A stretch of 64,000 nucleotides of DNA, from positions 423,158-487,157 of the forward strand of contig SCFE01000030.1 of NCBI GenBank assembly GCA_004352715.1. Reading direction: 5' to 3'. Source of the stretch: Hofstenia miamia. Taxonomy: Eukaryota > Xenacoelomorpha > Acoela. The translations under genes and the position numbers were made by a program. Below the pieces are notes generated by a model that saw nothing but the letters and a program-made list of their open reading frames with translations, ran no database searches and was not told where the DNA came from. Position 1 is the first letter of the stretch, and each line of letters opens with the position of its first letter. This document shows, piece by piece, positions 49,001-59,749 of this stretch.

Positions 49001-49583
49001 GCGAACGTAACGCTACCATACAATAAACACTGGAATTTGTAAACATTTTCTTGCAATTCCAGGAATAAACTTCCATTTTCAAACGTCAATCATTTTATCT
49101 TTCTCAGTCTGAAGGGCGTGTTATATAGGTCGTTTGAGCCAATCATTTTCTTTAGAAATAATGGTTACGATTGGCAGTCTCTTACATTTATGTTTAGTCT
49201 CGAAAGCTAATCCTTTGCAGCGGCTTAATGCAAATAAATGAATGGATTCTTTTTAAAGATTTTAACTATACTTGTTCTAAATTTTTTAATTATCTTTCCG
49301 TGTTAGGCCAGTAGTCTTAAATATTTATTTAAAGACTTAATTTTTAGGCGATTTCCTCTTGCGTTTTCCTGAAACGAGTCTTGGAAATTTGTCATTATCA
49401 CATTATGATTCGAACAAACAGTGCCATCGTCATAGAGGTCCAATGGCAAAGGAGTTAATCAAAGACAACAATCTTACTGTTATTCTTGATTACTTATTCA
49501 GTGAGGGATCAATAAAAAAGGTTATTACCCTGTACGGGGATAGCTCAATTTCACTTGAAGAATTGTTAACGCATTTGCGTTGA
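46012..49583 (+). CDS. STAT-family transcription factor, divergent and tail-less (2 exons)
   Basis: CDS join(46012..47536, 49348..49583), predicted 586 residues. The exon 1 donor is AATG|GTAAGT and the exon 2 acceptor is TTTTTAG|GCG; splicing in phase 1 joins TENG to DFLLRF. The N-terminal domain is about residues 1-110. The coiled coil is about 110-265, including MSPWKQDF, like the family's WKrrQQ. The immunoglobulin-like DNA-binding region is about 280-400 (QLKSLPFVIINSS and GELMWYHTFG match family strands). The linker has FTFWQWF at 464-470 and VVGFISK at 492-498. SH2 has GDFLLRF at 509-515, with the phosphate-binding Arg at 514, then LTVILDYLFSEGSIKKV, like the family's YlyPd.PKd. STATs dimerise through SH2-phosphotyrosine contacts after JAK-type kinase signalling and bind DNA in the nucleus. 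Here the protein ends about 15 residues after SH2, so the usual phosphotyrosine and transactivation tail are missing (typical length 750-850). It is unusually Cys-rich. An in-frame stop (46,000-46,002) overlaps a possible acceptor, so a 5' exon cannot be excluded. Confidence 0.85.
47537..49347 (+). other. Intron of the STAT-like gene
   Basis: 1,811 bp, GTAAGT donor and TTTTTAG acceptor, phase 1. If the intron is not spliced, the frame continues 12 codons past the donor to a TAA at 47,572-47,574 and the protein loses nearly all of SH2. No repeat or ORF of note was seen inside; a 72-codon minus ORF at 48,384-48,602 is unremarkable. Confidence 0.8.
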
Positions 49584-49699
49584 TCTTTGTCATTTACTAT
49601 CAGGAATGAAAGTCTTGGATGCTCTTTGAAGAGTCCTGGTAGTGTAACTTATGATTAATTGCATAGCGTTTATTGCTGGATGTTAGTAGTTGTAATGCG

Positions 49700-49705
49700 A
49701 ATAAA
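49700..49705 (+). promoter_or_regulatory. Candidate polyadenylation signal of the STAT-like gene
   Basis: AATAAA lies 117 bp after the stop codon at 49,581-49,583, followed by a T-rich stretch. It supports the end of the gene here rather than further 3' exons, though AATAAA is common by chance in AT-rich DNA. Confidence 0.5.
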
Positions 49706-50008
49706 TTCTGTATTTTCAAATTCTGACCAATTTTTATAAATGTTACTTTGCATTGATTGCTAGATAGTTTTAACTTAAGATCATTTGCATCTTAATCTAA
49801 AAATGTAGAAAATATTAAATTTTAGTCATTAACAAGATTTTTCATTTTTTGTGAAAAATTTTTTAAAAAGTAGCTGAATAAATAACGTATTTGATGCGAA
49901 AAATAATAACTAATCCTATGCTTCTGGTTGTTTTGAAAGAAACCTTTTCTAAATTTTTTTAAAAGTATTTTTGTTTCTGTGTCCTTATAATTTGAGAGAA
50001 ATGACTTA

Positions 50009-50802
50009 GGCCCTGTTCCCATTAGAGTTGAGTCAAACCGCTGTGAACCGCTCCTTTTGAAGAAATCTGTGTTCCGTTTTGAGTGGCAACGGTGTGACTC
50101 ACCTTTAATGGGAACACGTTCGCCCCGCTGCCACTCAACCCTGTTCTTTAAAGCGAGGCAAAAGTTATACCGCTGTGAAAAATCAAATGGGAACACTTTC
50201 GCCCCACTGTAATTCTCCATGTACAAGGAAAATTTCGTCCCATATTTTTAGAATTGGCAATAATTATCATTGCAAAATTATATGATGACAATTAAATTCC
50301 TCGGGAAGGAATATTATATGGGATCTATAAAACCCTCGTTCCAAAAGAACCTTTTAGATGTCGCTGTAGAATATTCTTCTATCCTTTGTTAATGCAAGTT
50401 TGCGCAATGGCCAATTAAATTTAAATTAATTTCTAAGCATTTCTCCTAACTAGAGGGATTAATAATCTCAACGAATGAATCTCATCATTATCTTTGTGAC
50501 AAGCCCTCAATTTACTTTTTTGTACTTATCTGTTATTGGGGAGATTAAAACAAGTGTTAAATATTAATTTTCATTTTCTATTAATAATAAATTTGCTGCC
50601 TTAATATAACGAAACTAAAATTTTTAAGGCCGTTCAAAAATATTAAAAAGAATTTCACCCCGCTTTTAAAATTCAAATATGAACGCATTCGCCCCGCTAT
50701 AATTCAACTCGGTTGTGTGTTCCCATTTAAATTTTTGCAGCTGTATAAATTTCGCCCCGCTGCCACTCAAACCGGGGCGAAAAATTAAATGGGAACAGGG
50801 CC
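50009..50802. mobile_element. Harbinger-type MITE with TTA target duplication
   Basis: The terminal inverted repeat GGCCCTGTTCCCATT is identical at both ends (15 bp). It is flanked by TTA at 50,006-50,008 and 50,803-50,805, as expected for PIF/Harbinger (Tourist-like) elements. The 794-bp interior carries nested copies of cgccccgctgccactcaa (50,121 and 50,753). Two copies of aatgggaacac.ttcgcccc lie 80 bp apart (50,107 and 50,187). It has no coding capacity; the 134-codon minus ORF at 49,822-50,226 spans the boundary and is a chance reading. Confidence 0.85.
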
Positions 50803-50805
50803 TTA

Positions 50806-51699
50806 GTCTTTTTGTAACCAGTTGCTAAACATTAGTGAAACAATTTAATTATAAATTATAATAAACTATATAAAAAATATAGACAGTGATTTTGTAGAGT
50901 ATAGTATTATTTTTCCTATATTGTAATGGATGGATGAATTGTGGAATCATTTCGCAGAAAATCTAGTACTCGTGAACAATTTTGAGGTGTAATTTACAAA
51001 CGCCGTGATTTGAACAAAAAATCAGTGGATGATTTTCTCTTGATTTAGTTTTTAAAGTATCTATTCTATCTATGAACTATATTAGCATTAAATGTAGATT
51101 TTTTGGAGTGTTTGTACAAAATTGGAGAAAACCAATGAGAATCACAACTAACTGATCTAAACGAATAACTGCTGAAAAAATTAGTACAAGTGCTGTTGAT
51201 GTTGCAATATACTAATTACTGATGATTTACAAAAGTACATGGATTCTTGAGTATTCTGAATCTGTCTATACCATTTTATATGTGCCCACATTCGTCTTAG
51301 GAAAATCATTATTTCACAAGCAAATTGAAATTCCCATTTTATTTTAATTTTAAATTTTATGGTGCTGATAAGGCAAAGATGCTTTTGCACGATTGAAGGA
51401 ATTAATAAAAATTTTGGCAGATGAGTATACTTCCTAAATTTCAATTAATACAAAAATTAATTTACCCATGAGTTTGTATTTTAATTTGCGCCCGCAACTA
51501 TAACTCACAAAAACCTACATCTGATTTCCATATTGACATTCAATGCAAACTAATATTTTCCTGATACTGGGTTCTAACTCCAATATTCACTAGTGATGTA
51601 GTAGTTTCTGGTCCTGCAGATTTCATAACTTGATATTTGCTGACCATTTAGTGACTTCGCGGCTATCAATTTGAATTGGCAAATAGAAACTATTTAATT
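50806..51699. other. Intergenic, no supported gene
   Basis: AT-rich DNA; an 87-codon minus ORF at 51,181-51,444 has no recognised domain. Confidence 0.4.
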
Positions 51700-52550
51700 T
51701 TAATCTGTTTCCATTTCATTAATTCTATTACTGGAATTCACAAGTGTATTGTATCCTGGTATGGTGATTTTCTTAAGAACTGATCTCAGTGTGTTCAAAT
51801 AAGCAACAAACTGTCAGATGCAACCGCAATAATTTTAGGAGCAACACAAGGATCCATATATGGTCAAACACTTTTCAACTCCACAGCAAATAAACTCCGG
51901 GTACCAACGAATCTCTCAACCATAGGGCCTTGATCAAGTTTGCCGATGATAAATATCAATTGTGCTCATGTCGAATTAATAATATTAAAAATGTGAGCTA
52001 TTCCTGAAATACATCTTTAAAATACAAGAAAGTGTAAAGAATTGATTATCCCATTGAAAAGAGACGTCCATCATTCCACTACAATAAACTTTATACCAGT
52101 GTTCGAATTAACCATATTGGGGATCACGATCAATAACCGACACTCATTTGACCCACATATTGAAATGATTTGCTCCGAAGCTCGACAAAAACTTTATCTC
52201 CTTCTTAAACATTCTCACCTATGGCATTGAGTGCTATGGATCAGCCAGTGCCACGTCACTGAACCGAACTGACCAAGTTCACGGCAGAACTATAAAGATG
52301 AAGCTGATATCTTCATACGCACCTGTTGCAAGTAATGTTGGAAGAGTTGATAAAATACTCCTGCAGAAGTCGATGAACCCTCAACACCCCTTTAATGCGC
52401 TCGTTAAGGTGATGATCCCGCAGCATAATAGAAACCTGCTGAGTGCTAATGTGAGGACAAACCTATACAGGAGTATGTCTACCTTCGCGAATAGAGCAGT
52501 AAAGAAGTACTTAAATATTTGTATTTCTTTTTTGAGTTGGGTATTATTCC
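51700..52550 (+). mobile_element. Decayed non-LTR retrotransposon fragment (RT palm to C-terminus)
   Basis: With frameshifts, the plus strand reads ILGATQGSIYGQTLFNS (the GvPQGSvLGPlLFni block), then KFADDKYQL (the YADD catalytic block). LGITINNRHSFDPHIEMICS and ARQKLYLLLKH follow (the lGv.id..L.w..Hi block). After a frame change come SASATSLNRTDQVHGR and SMNPQHPFNALV, ending near AVKKYLN. The 5' part is missing. It is of the jockey/CR1-like group by these motifs and inactive. Confidence 0.75.
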
Positions 52551-53637
52551 CACTCAGTTTAATAAACTTATTATACCAAAGAAAAAACTCAATGAATAAA
52601 ATCTGTAATCAAGTAGTATCAATTTGCAAATATAGAAAGCAAAATATATTTTAAACCTTAGTCAAAATTTTTATGCTGTCTTAAAGTTTTAAATGTCTTA
52701 AGGTTTAAATGTATACTCCAGTAAGTTATTTAATGTTAAAAATAGTATTTTATGTAAGACATATTGGTATGGATAAATTTACAAAAATGGTATTTTCCCA
52801 ATAAACAATAAAACGTTTTATACCCTTCTTATAATGGTATAGCACGTTGTAAGACGTCTTAAGGTACGTCTTCTAAACGTCGTATAAAACACCATTTCTA
52901 AACGTTGCTGAATGCCATCTAGTGTCCACAAAATAATGTTCTGAAACGTCTTCTAGACGTCTTCTAAACGTTTTCTAAACCATTAATAAATGTTATCTAA
53001 GTAGTTTTTAAGCTATTTCTAGGCAATTCATAAAATTTTTCTAAACAATTTCCAAATGTTTGTTTACAATTTGGTCCGGTTTTTTAATGGGACACATTAC
53101 TTACTATCTTCGTCAAGCAAATTCAATAGTGCATGAATGCGTTTACATTTGTTCATCATTGTGAAATCGTTTGACGAATTCAATAGATTCCTAATGTAAA
53201 CATCCCCACAGAATTGAAAGCAAAAGCGCACGGAGGAGGAACTGAATATGTTTTCGATCTATTTTGAATTCAACTTTCCCTTTAACACACAAGGGTAACA
53301 GCGCTTTTCGCAATTGAGTTCTTCAAAATAAGCAAAATTTTTGTTTTTTCATTCTTAATTGCCAAAAAGTACTAAATTTTTTAAAGATTTTTGAGCTATA
53401 ATTGCTTCAATATAAATATAGAATATTCATCAATGTTAGAATTTGTTAAATTTCATTTTTCGTACATTAAAAATGTTAATTGAATAATCGGAATACGCAC
53501 ATTAACATGAACTTGCGCAAGTCAAAATATATAAATATTGAGTGGGCTGCCAGGGGCAGATATCATTTAAAATATTACTTTGCTTATGCGCTTGCCACAA
53601 AGGCAGATTGCTATTGTATATATATATATATATATAT

Positions 53638-53697
53638 TAGAGAGTGACAATATGAGGCAAACATGGACCCGAACCCGACCCGATCATAATATTACAA
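53638..53697 (+). mobile_element. Left-end fragment of the 21,070-type hAT element
   Basis: TAGAGAGTGACAATATGAGG followed by acccgaacccgacccgatc matches the first 60 bp of the element at 21,070-21,376. It directly follows a TA tract and stops abruptly at a hairpin. Confidence 0.75.
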
Positions 53698-53742
53698 CAG
53701 TCATAATTCATAATTAAAAAATTATGAATTTGACTGTTGTAA
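53691..53742. repeat. Near-perfect inverted repeat (hairpin)
   Basis: Arms attacaacagtcataattc... and ...tttgactgttgtaat are about 24 bp each around a short A-rich loop, with one base of mismatch or indel. Either a foldback remnant or a cruciform-prone site. Confidence 0.8.
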
Positions 53743-53913
53743 TGAAATGGCAATGATTATTTCTTTGACTGCCCATTGCTGTATGCAGCAATTTCTATGC
53801 TGCATAATGCAGTTTTGTCTGCTTGTAGCAGAATTATGAAAATCATTAACATAATTTTGCTGTGATATTTAAACATGAAGTCTAGTAAATGATTTGTAAA
53901 TGTTTCTAAGCAA

Positions 53914-54012
53914 CTTCTTGACGTCTTCTAAACGTCTTTTAGACGGCTTCTAAACGTCTTCTAGATGTCTTATAAACGTCTTCTAGACGTCTTCTAAGCG
54001 TCTTCTACACCA
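53914..54012 (+). repeat. 11-bp tandem repeat, nine units
   Basis: Nine consecutive 11-mers of consensus cttctaaacgt or cttctagacgt, mostly 1-3 changes each. A shorter run of the same unit lies in the left arm near 52,940-52,980. Confidence 0.9.
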
Positions 54013-54095
54013 GTCATAGATACTAATTCTAAACGTCTTCTAAACCATTTTAAAACGTGTTATAAGACGTCTTCCAAACGTTTTATTGTTTATTG

Positions 54096-55268
54096 TTTGT
54101 CATATTTTCGTTACAAGGATGAAAAATATTGTAGTTCTTGTAAACATAATTTGTCAAGAATGCTTATGTAATAGTTTTGTGTTTGAGAGAATATATAGTG
54201 TTTTAGAATGTTCAGTTAACTTTTGTTCCAAGCAGTTGTTGCCTTTAGAAATATTAATTTGTAGTGAACGCTTGCAATTCAATAAACAAATTGATATGAT
54301 CATTAATTAAAAACTTATGTGGTATTTCAATGCAAATAGCTTGGTATTTATCCAAAATTCATTAACGAAAGCAATTTCTGTACACAAACAACATCAATTT
54401 GTTTCGATCATACATTCATTTAGAGTACTTTATTTTAAGTGAACTTAGCAGTGTTGCATTTTGTTAATTCTATGCATTCTTAGATTAATTGCTGAAAAGA
54501 AATGAAATTATGTGCCCATGAACACATTTATCAGTTAACCAACAAATATTTTGAACAATTTCAGAAGATAATTCAAAAACTTAATATTAATATAGAACCC
54601 TTATCCTGTAATGTTTTAATATTTTCATACACCAATAAATTTAGCAATTGTGAAGAAGCGATCTTGAAGGTTTTTCCAAAACTGAGATCATTACTTCTTA
54701 GTAATAAAATATGAGTTGGTTATACAAAGTTGCATCTAACTGATTATTTATGCACAAGGGTGGTAACAGCAGATGATGTTAATTGTTGGCTTCAGCTAAC
54801 AAAGCACTTTTATTGTATATTTTGCTGCTTTAGGCTTATTTTAAGTGCACTGTGAGTTAATTTAAGTCTATGCATTATGATGTATAACGCTCATTATTTG
54901 ATATTACTTCAAATATGTTATATTGCAATTCTTCAATTGAAAATAAAAAATATTATGTGAATGTATTCATTAAGCAGAGTTGTTCTGATGATGTACATTT
55001 TGTATCGAATTTGTATTTGTTTCCCATCATGCCAATTCGTGAAGACCTAAATTTTTCTTTTGCAACCATTAGCAGCTAACTTCACTTGTTTAGTAGTTTT
55101 GTCATTTTTAGGTTTTTAAATTTTATTAGCACTTTTAGAATAATATAATTTTAGCTATTAACTTTTTATAGAAATTGTGTGCATATGCATAAGTTAGGCT
55201 TCTGCTAAACCACAAATTTATCTATGAATCCGAATCCGAATTCTGAGAGTCTATTTTTGCCAAATTTT
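54096..55268. other. Intergenic with two small unrecognised ORFs
   Basis: Plus ORFs at 54,086-54,310 (74 codons) and 54,502-54,714 (70 codons, with KLCAHEHIYQLTNKYFEQF) have protein-like composition. They show no known motif and no convincing splice partners. Confidence 0.3.
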
Positions 55269-55276
55269 ACTGTATT

Positions 55277-55555
55277 CAGTCCCGTGGTACGCATTTGCAA
55301 GTTAGAGGGCCATGGCCCCGCAAAGTTCAATAAATTAATCACAGTTTTTGATCATATAAAACATTTTTGCATTTTTTCATTGAGTTCTTAATAGAATGGC
55401 ATTAGTATTTGATACATTTTAACTAAAATATATTCACTCCAGTTTAGTTACAGAATATTTGAATTAAAACTATGGAGTTTTGTAACCAGGATCTCGGAAG
55501 GAAAGGGGCCAAGTGACCCAAAAGGAAGGGCCATGCCCCCTTGGGCACAGCCCTG
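55277..55555. mobile_element. Short hAT-type miniature element with 7/8 target duplication
   Basis: The left end CAGTCCCGTGGTACGC and the reverse complement of the right end CAGGGCTGTGCCCAAGG are related. Both lead into a ggcatggccc/gggccatggcccc word. The flanking 8-mers actgtatt (55,269-55,276) and actgtact (55,556-55,563) differ at one base. 279 bp, non-coding. Confidence 0.75.
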
Positions 55556-56079
55556 ACTGTACTAGGTCAATTAAGAACAAATGAAATTCAAAATGTTTGA
55601 TTTATTGAATGAATTTTCGACCAAATTAAGAATTCTGAAATTAGTCAAAAGCCACAACAAATCCGAAAATACATTGTAAACATTTGAATAATATGTAAAC
55701 AAAGAAATGCAAACAGGATTCATAAATATTCAAATCTGAGGTATTGCATATAAGCTTGGAGATCAGATTGTTTTCAGGCCTGGGCATCGTTTTTAAAGGC
55801 TCTGAGTAACAGAATAATAGCACTATAGTTTACAAATTCCGTCTTTTGAAATCTAGCAAACCAAATTTCAATCTTTTGTATGTTGTAAAGTAGAAAACTT
55901 TGAAAAAGGCTGTTTTTATATTTGCTGTAAACAGCAAAATGGCCTGATGTTAATATTAACAGCAGATAATGCTGTTGACGGTAAATTTGCCACCCCTGTT
56001 TATACGTCAAGATGGGTTCGAAATGTGGTACATTTTGTCACCTACAAAATTCATATGTAAAGGATATTATAATAACTGT

Positions 56080-58465
56080 ACGTTTTGTTTTGCATGAAAC
56101 ATCATAATTGCATAGAATGTCCAAACAAAAATAACAAAGATCAGTATTGTTGTATAAACTGTTTTAATTCCAATAAGTTACAATTACACCGCAACAAATC
56201 ATAGTACATTTAACAAAGACTGTCTTCTATGCAACGAGCAATTACAAATTACAAGATTAAAGACTAAGTATGAATTAATCTACCCCTAATAACAAAGATA
56301 TCATTTCATTTAATCAATTAAAAAAATAGATCTTAATAAATGTAAAATTAAATACATAAATATTAACTTTCAAAGTTTCACAAATAAATATGATAAATTT
56401 TATGATCTATTAAACAATTTTGATTTAAACTCTATTATTGGAATTACACAAACATGGCTAAAAATGATGATAAACTACGAAATATAAATATAGATCTATT
56501 ATTTTTCACTAAAAAATTAGAAGCAATGCAGTAGCAAAAAATTAAGAGGCGGAGGTGTTTTCCCATCTGTTCCGAAACACTTAAAACCAAAAGAAAGAAC
56601 AGAAATTTATTTTAAGGATTCAAAATAGGAAAGTTTATGGATTGAAAAAAGATAAATAAATATACCAAACTAATTCATCTTAGTTATTGTAGTAATAGAC
56701 AAACATATAAGGAATTTATAAAAATAATGCTTAAGGAAGTTAACAAAGCCTCCAAAAATCGACTACAATTATACTAATGCGTGATTACAATCAAAATTAT
56801 CTATTCAAATTATTTTGAATACTTTGTAGCAGATTGCTTGATTTCTGATCATCTATTAACATGCGCAATCCAAAAGGAAGAGATTAAGCCAAGTAAAATA
56901 GAAATATAATATCACTACGTTCATTCCAGAAGTAATTACGAGCAAAAACTTTATTAGACAATTATTATGCTTAGATTGGAAATTATTTTATAATTTGACA
57001 TTTTTTCATTCATAACTAAAAATTAAAGAAAGTTAAGCAGAATACGAATCAAAGTGAATTACTTAAATGAAAGCAATGGTTATCAAATGAAACAAAGCAA
57101 TAAATTAAACTGAAACACATAAACTACTTTAGAGATATAAATAACAACAATTTTGCCAAGTACAAATATATTAGAAACAAAGTATCTAACAAATGCATAA
57201 GAGATTTACATAATTTCTTGAAATTACCATTTGAAAATAAAAGTATTACGCAAAAATGGAGATTTATATCGACATTTTTCAACATTAATAATTCTTCAGA
57301 GATCACATCATTAAAGGATAAAAATGAAATCATATATGATCTACAAAAGATAGCTAATGTACTTAATGAAAAATTTATTAATCTAGAAAATTAACTGATA
57401 CCAAAGACAATATTATCTGTATAAATGAAATTCAAATTCATAGTAGTATACATTATAAAGAACAATTTAAATTTTGCTTCACAACTTTACATCAGTTTAA
57501 TGAAATATCACAAGACTTAAACGTTAATGAAGCACAAGGAGCGTCTAAAATACCAACATGGTTTTTAAAGCAAACAATGTCAATATTATGTAGACCATTG
57601 TGTGATATTTTAAACCAATTTATTTCTGAGGGTGTCTTTCCGGATGATTTGAAAATGGCACAAATCATACCTATACATAAAAAAGGTGATTCTGAAGACG
57701 CAATTAACTATAGAGCAATTTCAGTAATCCCATTACTAAGTAAGATATTTGAAAAAATAATATATAACCAAATAAATAATTATATTGGGAAATATAATTT
57801 ACTTCGAAACAAAGAATTTGGATTTAGAAATAATTTGTCAACAAATGATGCCTTAATTCATGTCTTAGATGATTGGAGAAAATATATTGACAAAAACCAA
57901 AGTGTATTCATTTTATCTCTAGATTTATCAAATGAATTCAATTCATCTTAATGCATAAACTACAAAAAATATACAATTTTGAAGATAGCCTATAAATTTC
58001 ATTAGATCATTTTTAAATAACAGACAATAATAATTAAAAATTATAAACATGACATCTCATTCAACGATAATTAACCATGGAATCCTACAAGGTTTTGTAC
58101 TATTATCATTATTGTTTAACATATACATGTATGTAAATGACATGAAATTTGATACTGAAAAAAATGGCATACATTATGCTGATGATACCTTATTATATAC
58201 AAACAAACTCACTGCATTAGACAGAGCTATCTTATATTTTGATAAGAATAAAATGAAGCTAAATATTGAAAAACAAAGTTCATGGTACTAAACAAATCAA
58301 ATGATGAAAACTAAGCTTACAAGTAAACAATAAAATCATTGAAGAAACAAGTAAAATTGTATACCTAGCTATTATTTTTGATAATAAATTAATATTTAAA
58401 GAACATATTGATAAAATAAGAAAAAAATGACTTAAGGGATCAAAACTGTGTAAATTACAAATATT
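56080..58465 (+). mobile_element. Heavily decayed non-LTR retrotransposon (zinc-finger-like start, EN, RT)
   Basis: In changing plus frames, 56,090-56,200 gives a Cys-rich start (HHNCIECPNK and CCINCFNSNK). At 56,340-56,470 comes the endonuclease start (YDKFYDLLNNFDLNSI, then GITQTWLK, equivalent to ETWL) and near 56,550 GGGVFPSVPKHLKPKERT. At 57,577-57,951 an open RT segment has IIPIHKKGD, NYRAISVIPLLSKIFEK, EFGFRNNLSTNDAL and LSLDLSNEF. At 58,049-58,291 come GILQGFVLLSLLFNIY and HYADDTLLY. Stops and frameshifts are everywhere. It ends where the next element begins, so it may have been truncated or entered by that element. Confidence 0.75.
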
Positions 58466-58475
58466 TATACCATTA

Positions 58476-59525
58476 ATGTGTGCTCTTGTCGCGAACGGTC
58501 GGATATCAAGTTCGCTCTCAAAAGCGGTGCAAGGTGTTTTGTTCAGCGGCGTGACGTCCCTGGATGCAGCAATAACTTTGATTGAACATAAGAAGAAAAC
58601 GCCGCTCCGCCAAATGTTCGCTAAGCTGAACAAAGAACATGCAGCTGAAACACTTCTTTTTCTTTTTAAGAATTCTCTCCTTTCAGTATCTGATGTATCT
58701 ACTCAATCTCTGCTCGAAGTTCAAACACAAGAAAGACACCCGAAAACTCAGCACCAACTACTACTACAGAATCCGTCCTTTCGAAATCGTCACCACTCAC
58801 TTATCACTCATTCCCAAGGATGCAACCAACACCCAAGAAACAACCGTCAAAATTGAAATCACGTGTAAAAGAGGTAAAGCCCGGAAGTACAACCCTCATC
58901 ATTGGAAGCAGCATTTTGAAATACGCACGTTCGCATCGTCTTCTTCACAATCAATTGACAACAATACACTCTTACCCAGGAAGCAACACCACTGAACTCA
59001 CACGAAAAGTATCGCTTTACCCAAAAACACACGTCAATACTGTCATCTTAAACACTGGCTTGATCGACGCTTTGAATGGCAACATCTCGAATTATCTGAA
59101 GTCCGTAGAAAATTCACTCCTAGTCGAATCTTTTTCTTTGAAATCACCCCTGTCTGCGCTGATGAAAACCTCTCCAAGAACTTTGAAATGAAAGAATGCA
59201 ATCGTATCATCCACAATCTATGTAACAGCAGCTACACTGTCATCCAGTCTTCGAAAAGTTTCTACTCTCTCCACGCATTATTGATTCCTCTCTTCTTGCT
59301 CGCGATGGTATCCACCTCTCCTACAAAGGTCTTTCACATTTCATTGGTAACTTAAGGAACTTCTTCTCTAATTCACCGAAAACATTTCGCCTGTCAACAC
59401 CTCGTTCATCATTTCGTAATCAGAATATATCATATGCAAGTGTTGCATCAAATCACTTACGTACCCGCCATCACCTTCTACCTACGCCACAACGCCATAT
59501 TGCTCAATCTAACTATCTCATCTAA
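58476..59525 (+). pseudogene. Retrotransposon ORF1, SGNH/GDSL-esterase-like, frameshifted
   Basis: A Cys-poor N-terminal part (MCALVANGRISSSLSKAVQG, LRQMFAKLNKEHAAETLLFL) is followed after a frame change near 58,750 by a hydrolase core. Its Ser block is STTLIIGSSILKY (usual GDS changed to GSS, Ser kept). Then come IHSYPGSNTTEL and NTVILNTGLIDAL, the Gly/Asn blocks. Another shift leads to FTPSRIFFFEITPVCADENL. A third shift gives the catalytic Asp-His block LLARDGIHLSYKG. The frame then runs to a TAA at 59,523-59,525, only 5 bp before the ORF2 start. In CR1-group elements such ORF1 esterases are known; their function in retrotransposition is not settled. Three frameshifts make this copy non-functional as assembled, unless some are sequencing errors. 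Confidence 0.75.
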
Positions 59526-59749
59526 GATCAATGAATTTATTCAGGTGCAGTTTTTATTATATTATAATTATTGTTACTATATTAATTAAAGGGCAGTTTG
59601 CTATACCCCTACATGAATCCCTTAAAAAATTCAGCTATCATCCTTCGAAAATTACAAAGGTACATTCAAATTATTATGCTATGAAATTCTATAATTTATT
59701 AAGTAATCATTTAAAATTGTTCTTAAAATTTCGACTAATTATTTCTGGA

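Larger units (their letters stand above)
52800..54095. mobile_element. 1.3-kb terminal-inverted-repeat element with 11-bp internal arrays
   Basis: The left end CAATAAACAATAAAACGTTT is matched exactly by the reverse complement of the right end. The inverted similarity continues more loosely through gtaagacgtctta-like words. Both arms contain runs of 11-bp units of the form cttctaaacgt/cttctagacgt. No target duplication or coding region could be assigned, so the superfamily is unknown. A TA tract and a hAT left-end fragment are nested inside (53,618-53,697). Confidence 0.65.

Noticed and set aside
49822-50226. 134-codon minus ORF near the STAT-like gene
   Set aside because: It straddles the end of a Harbinger-type MITE and unique DNA, shows no domain, and its internal similarity comes from MITE repeats.
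54086-54714. Two small ORFs as further 3' exons of the STAT-like gene
   Set aside because: They lie more than 4 kb past a stop codon and polyadenylation signal, beyond other transposons, and do not resemble a STAT tail.
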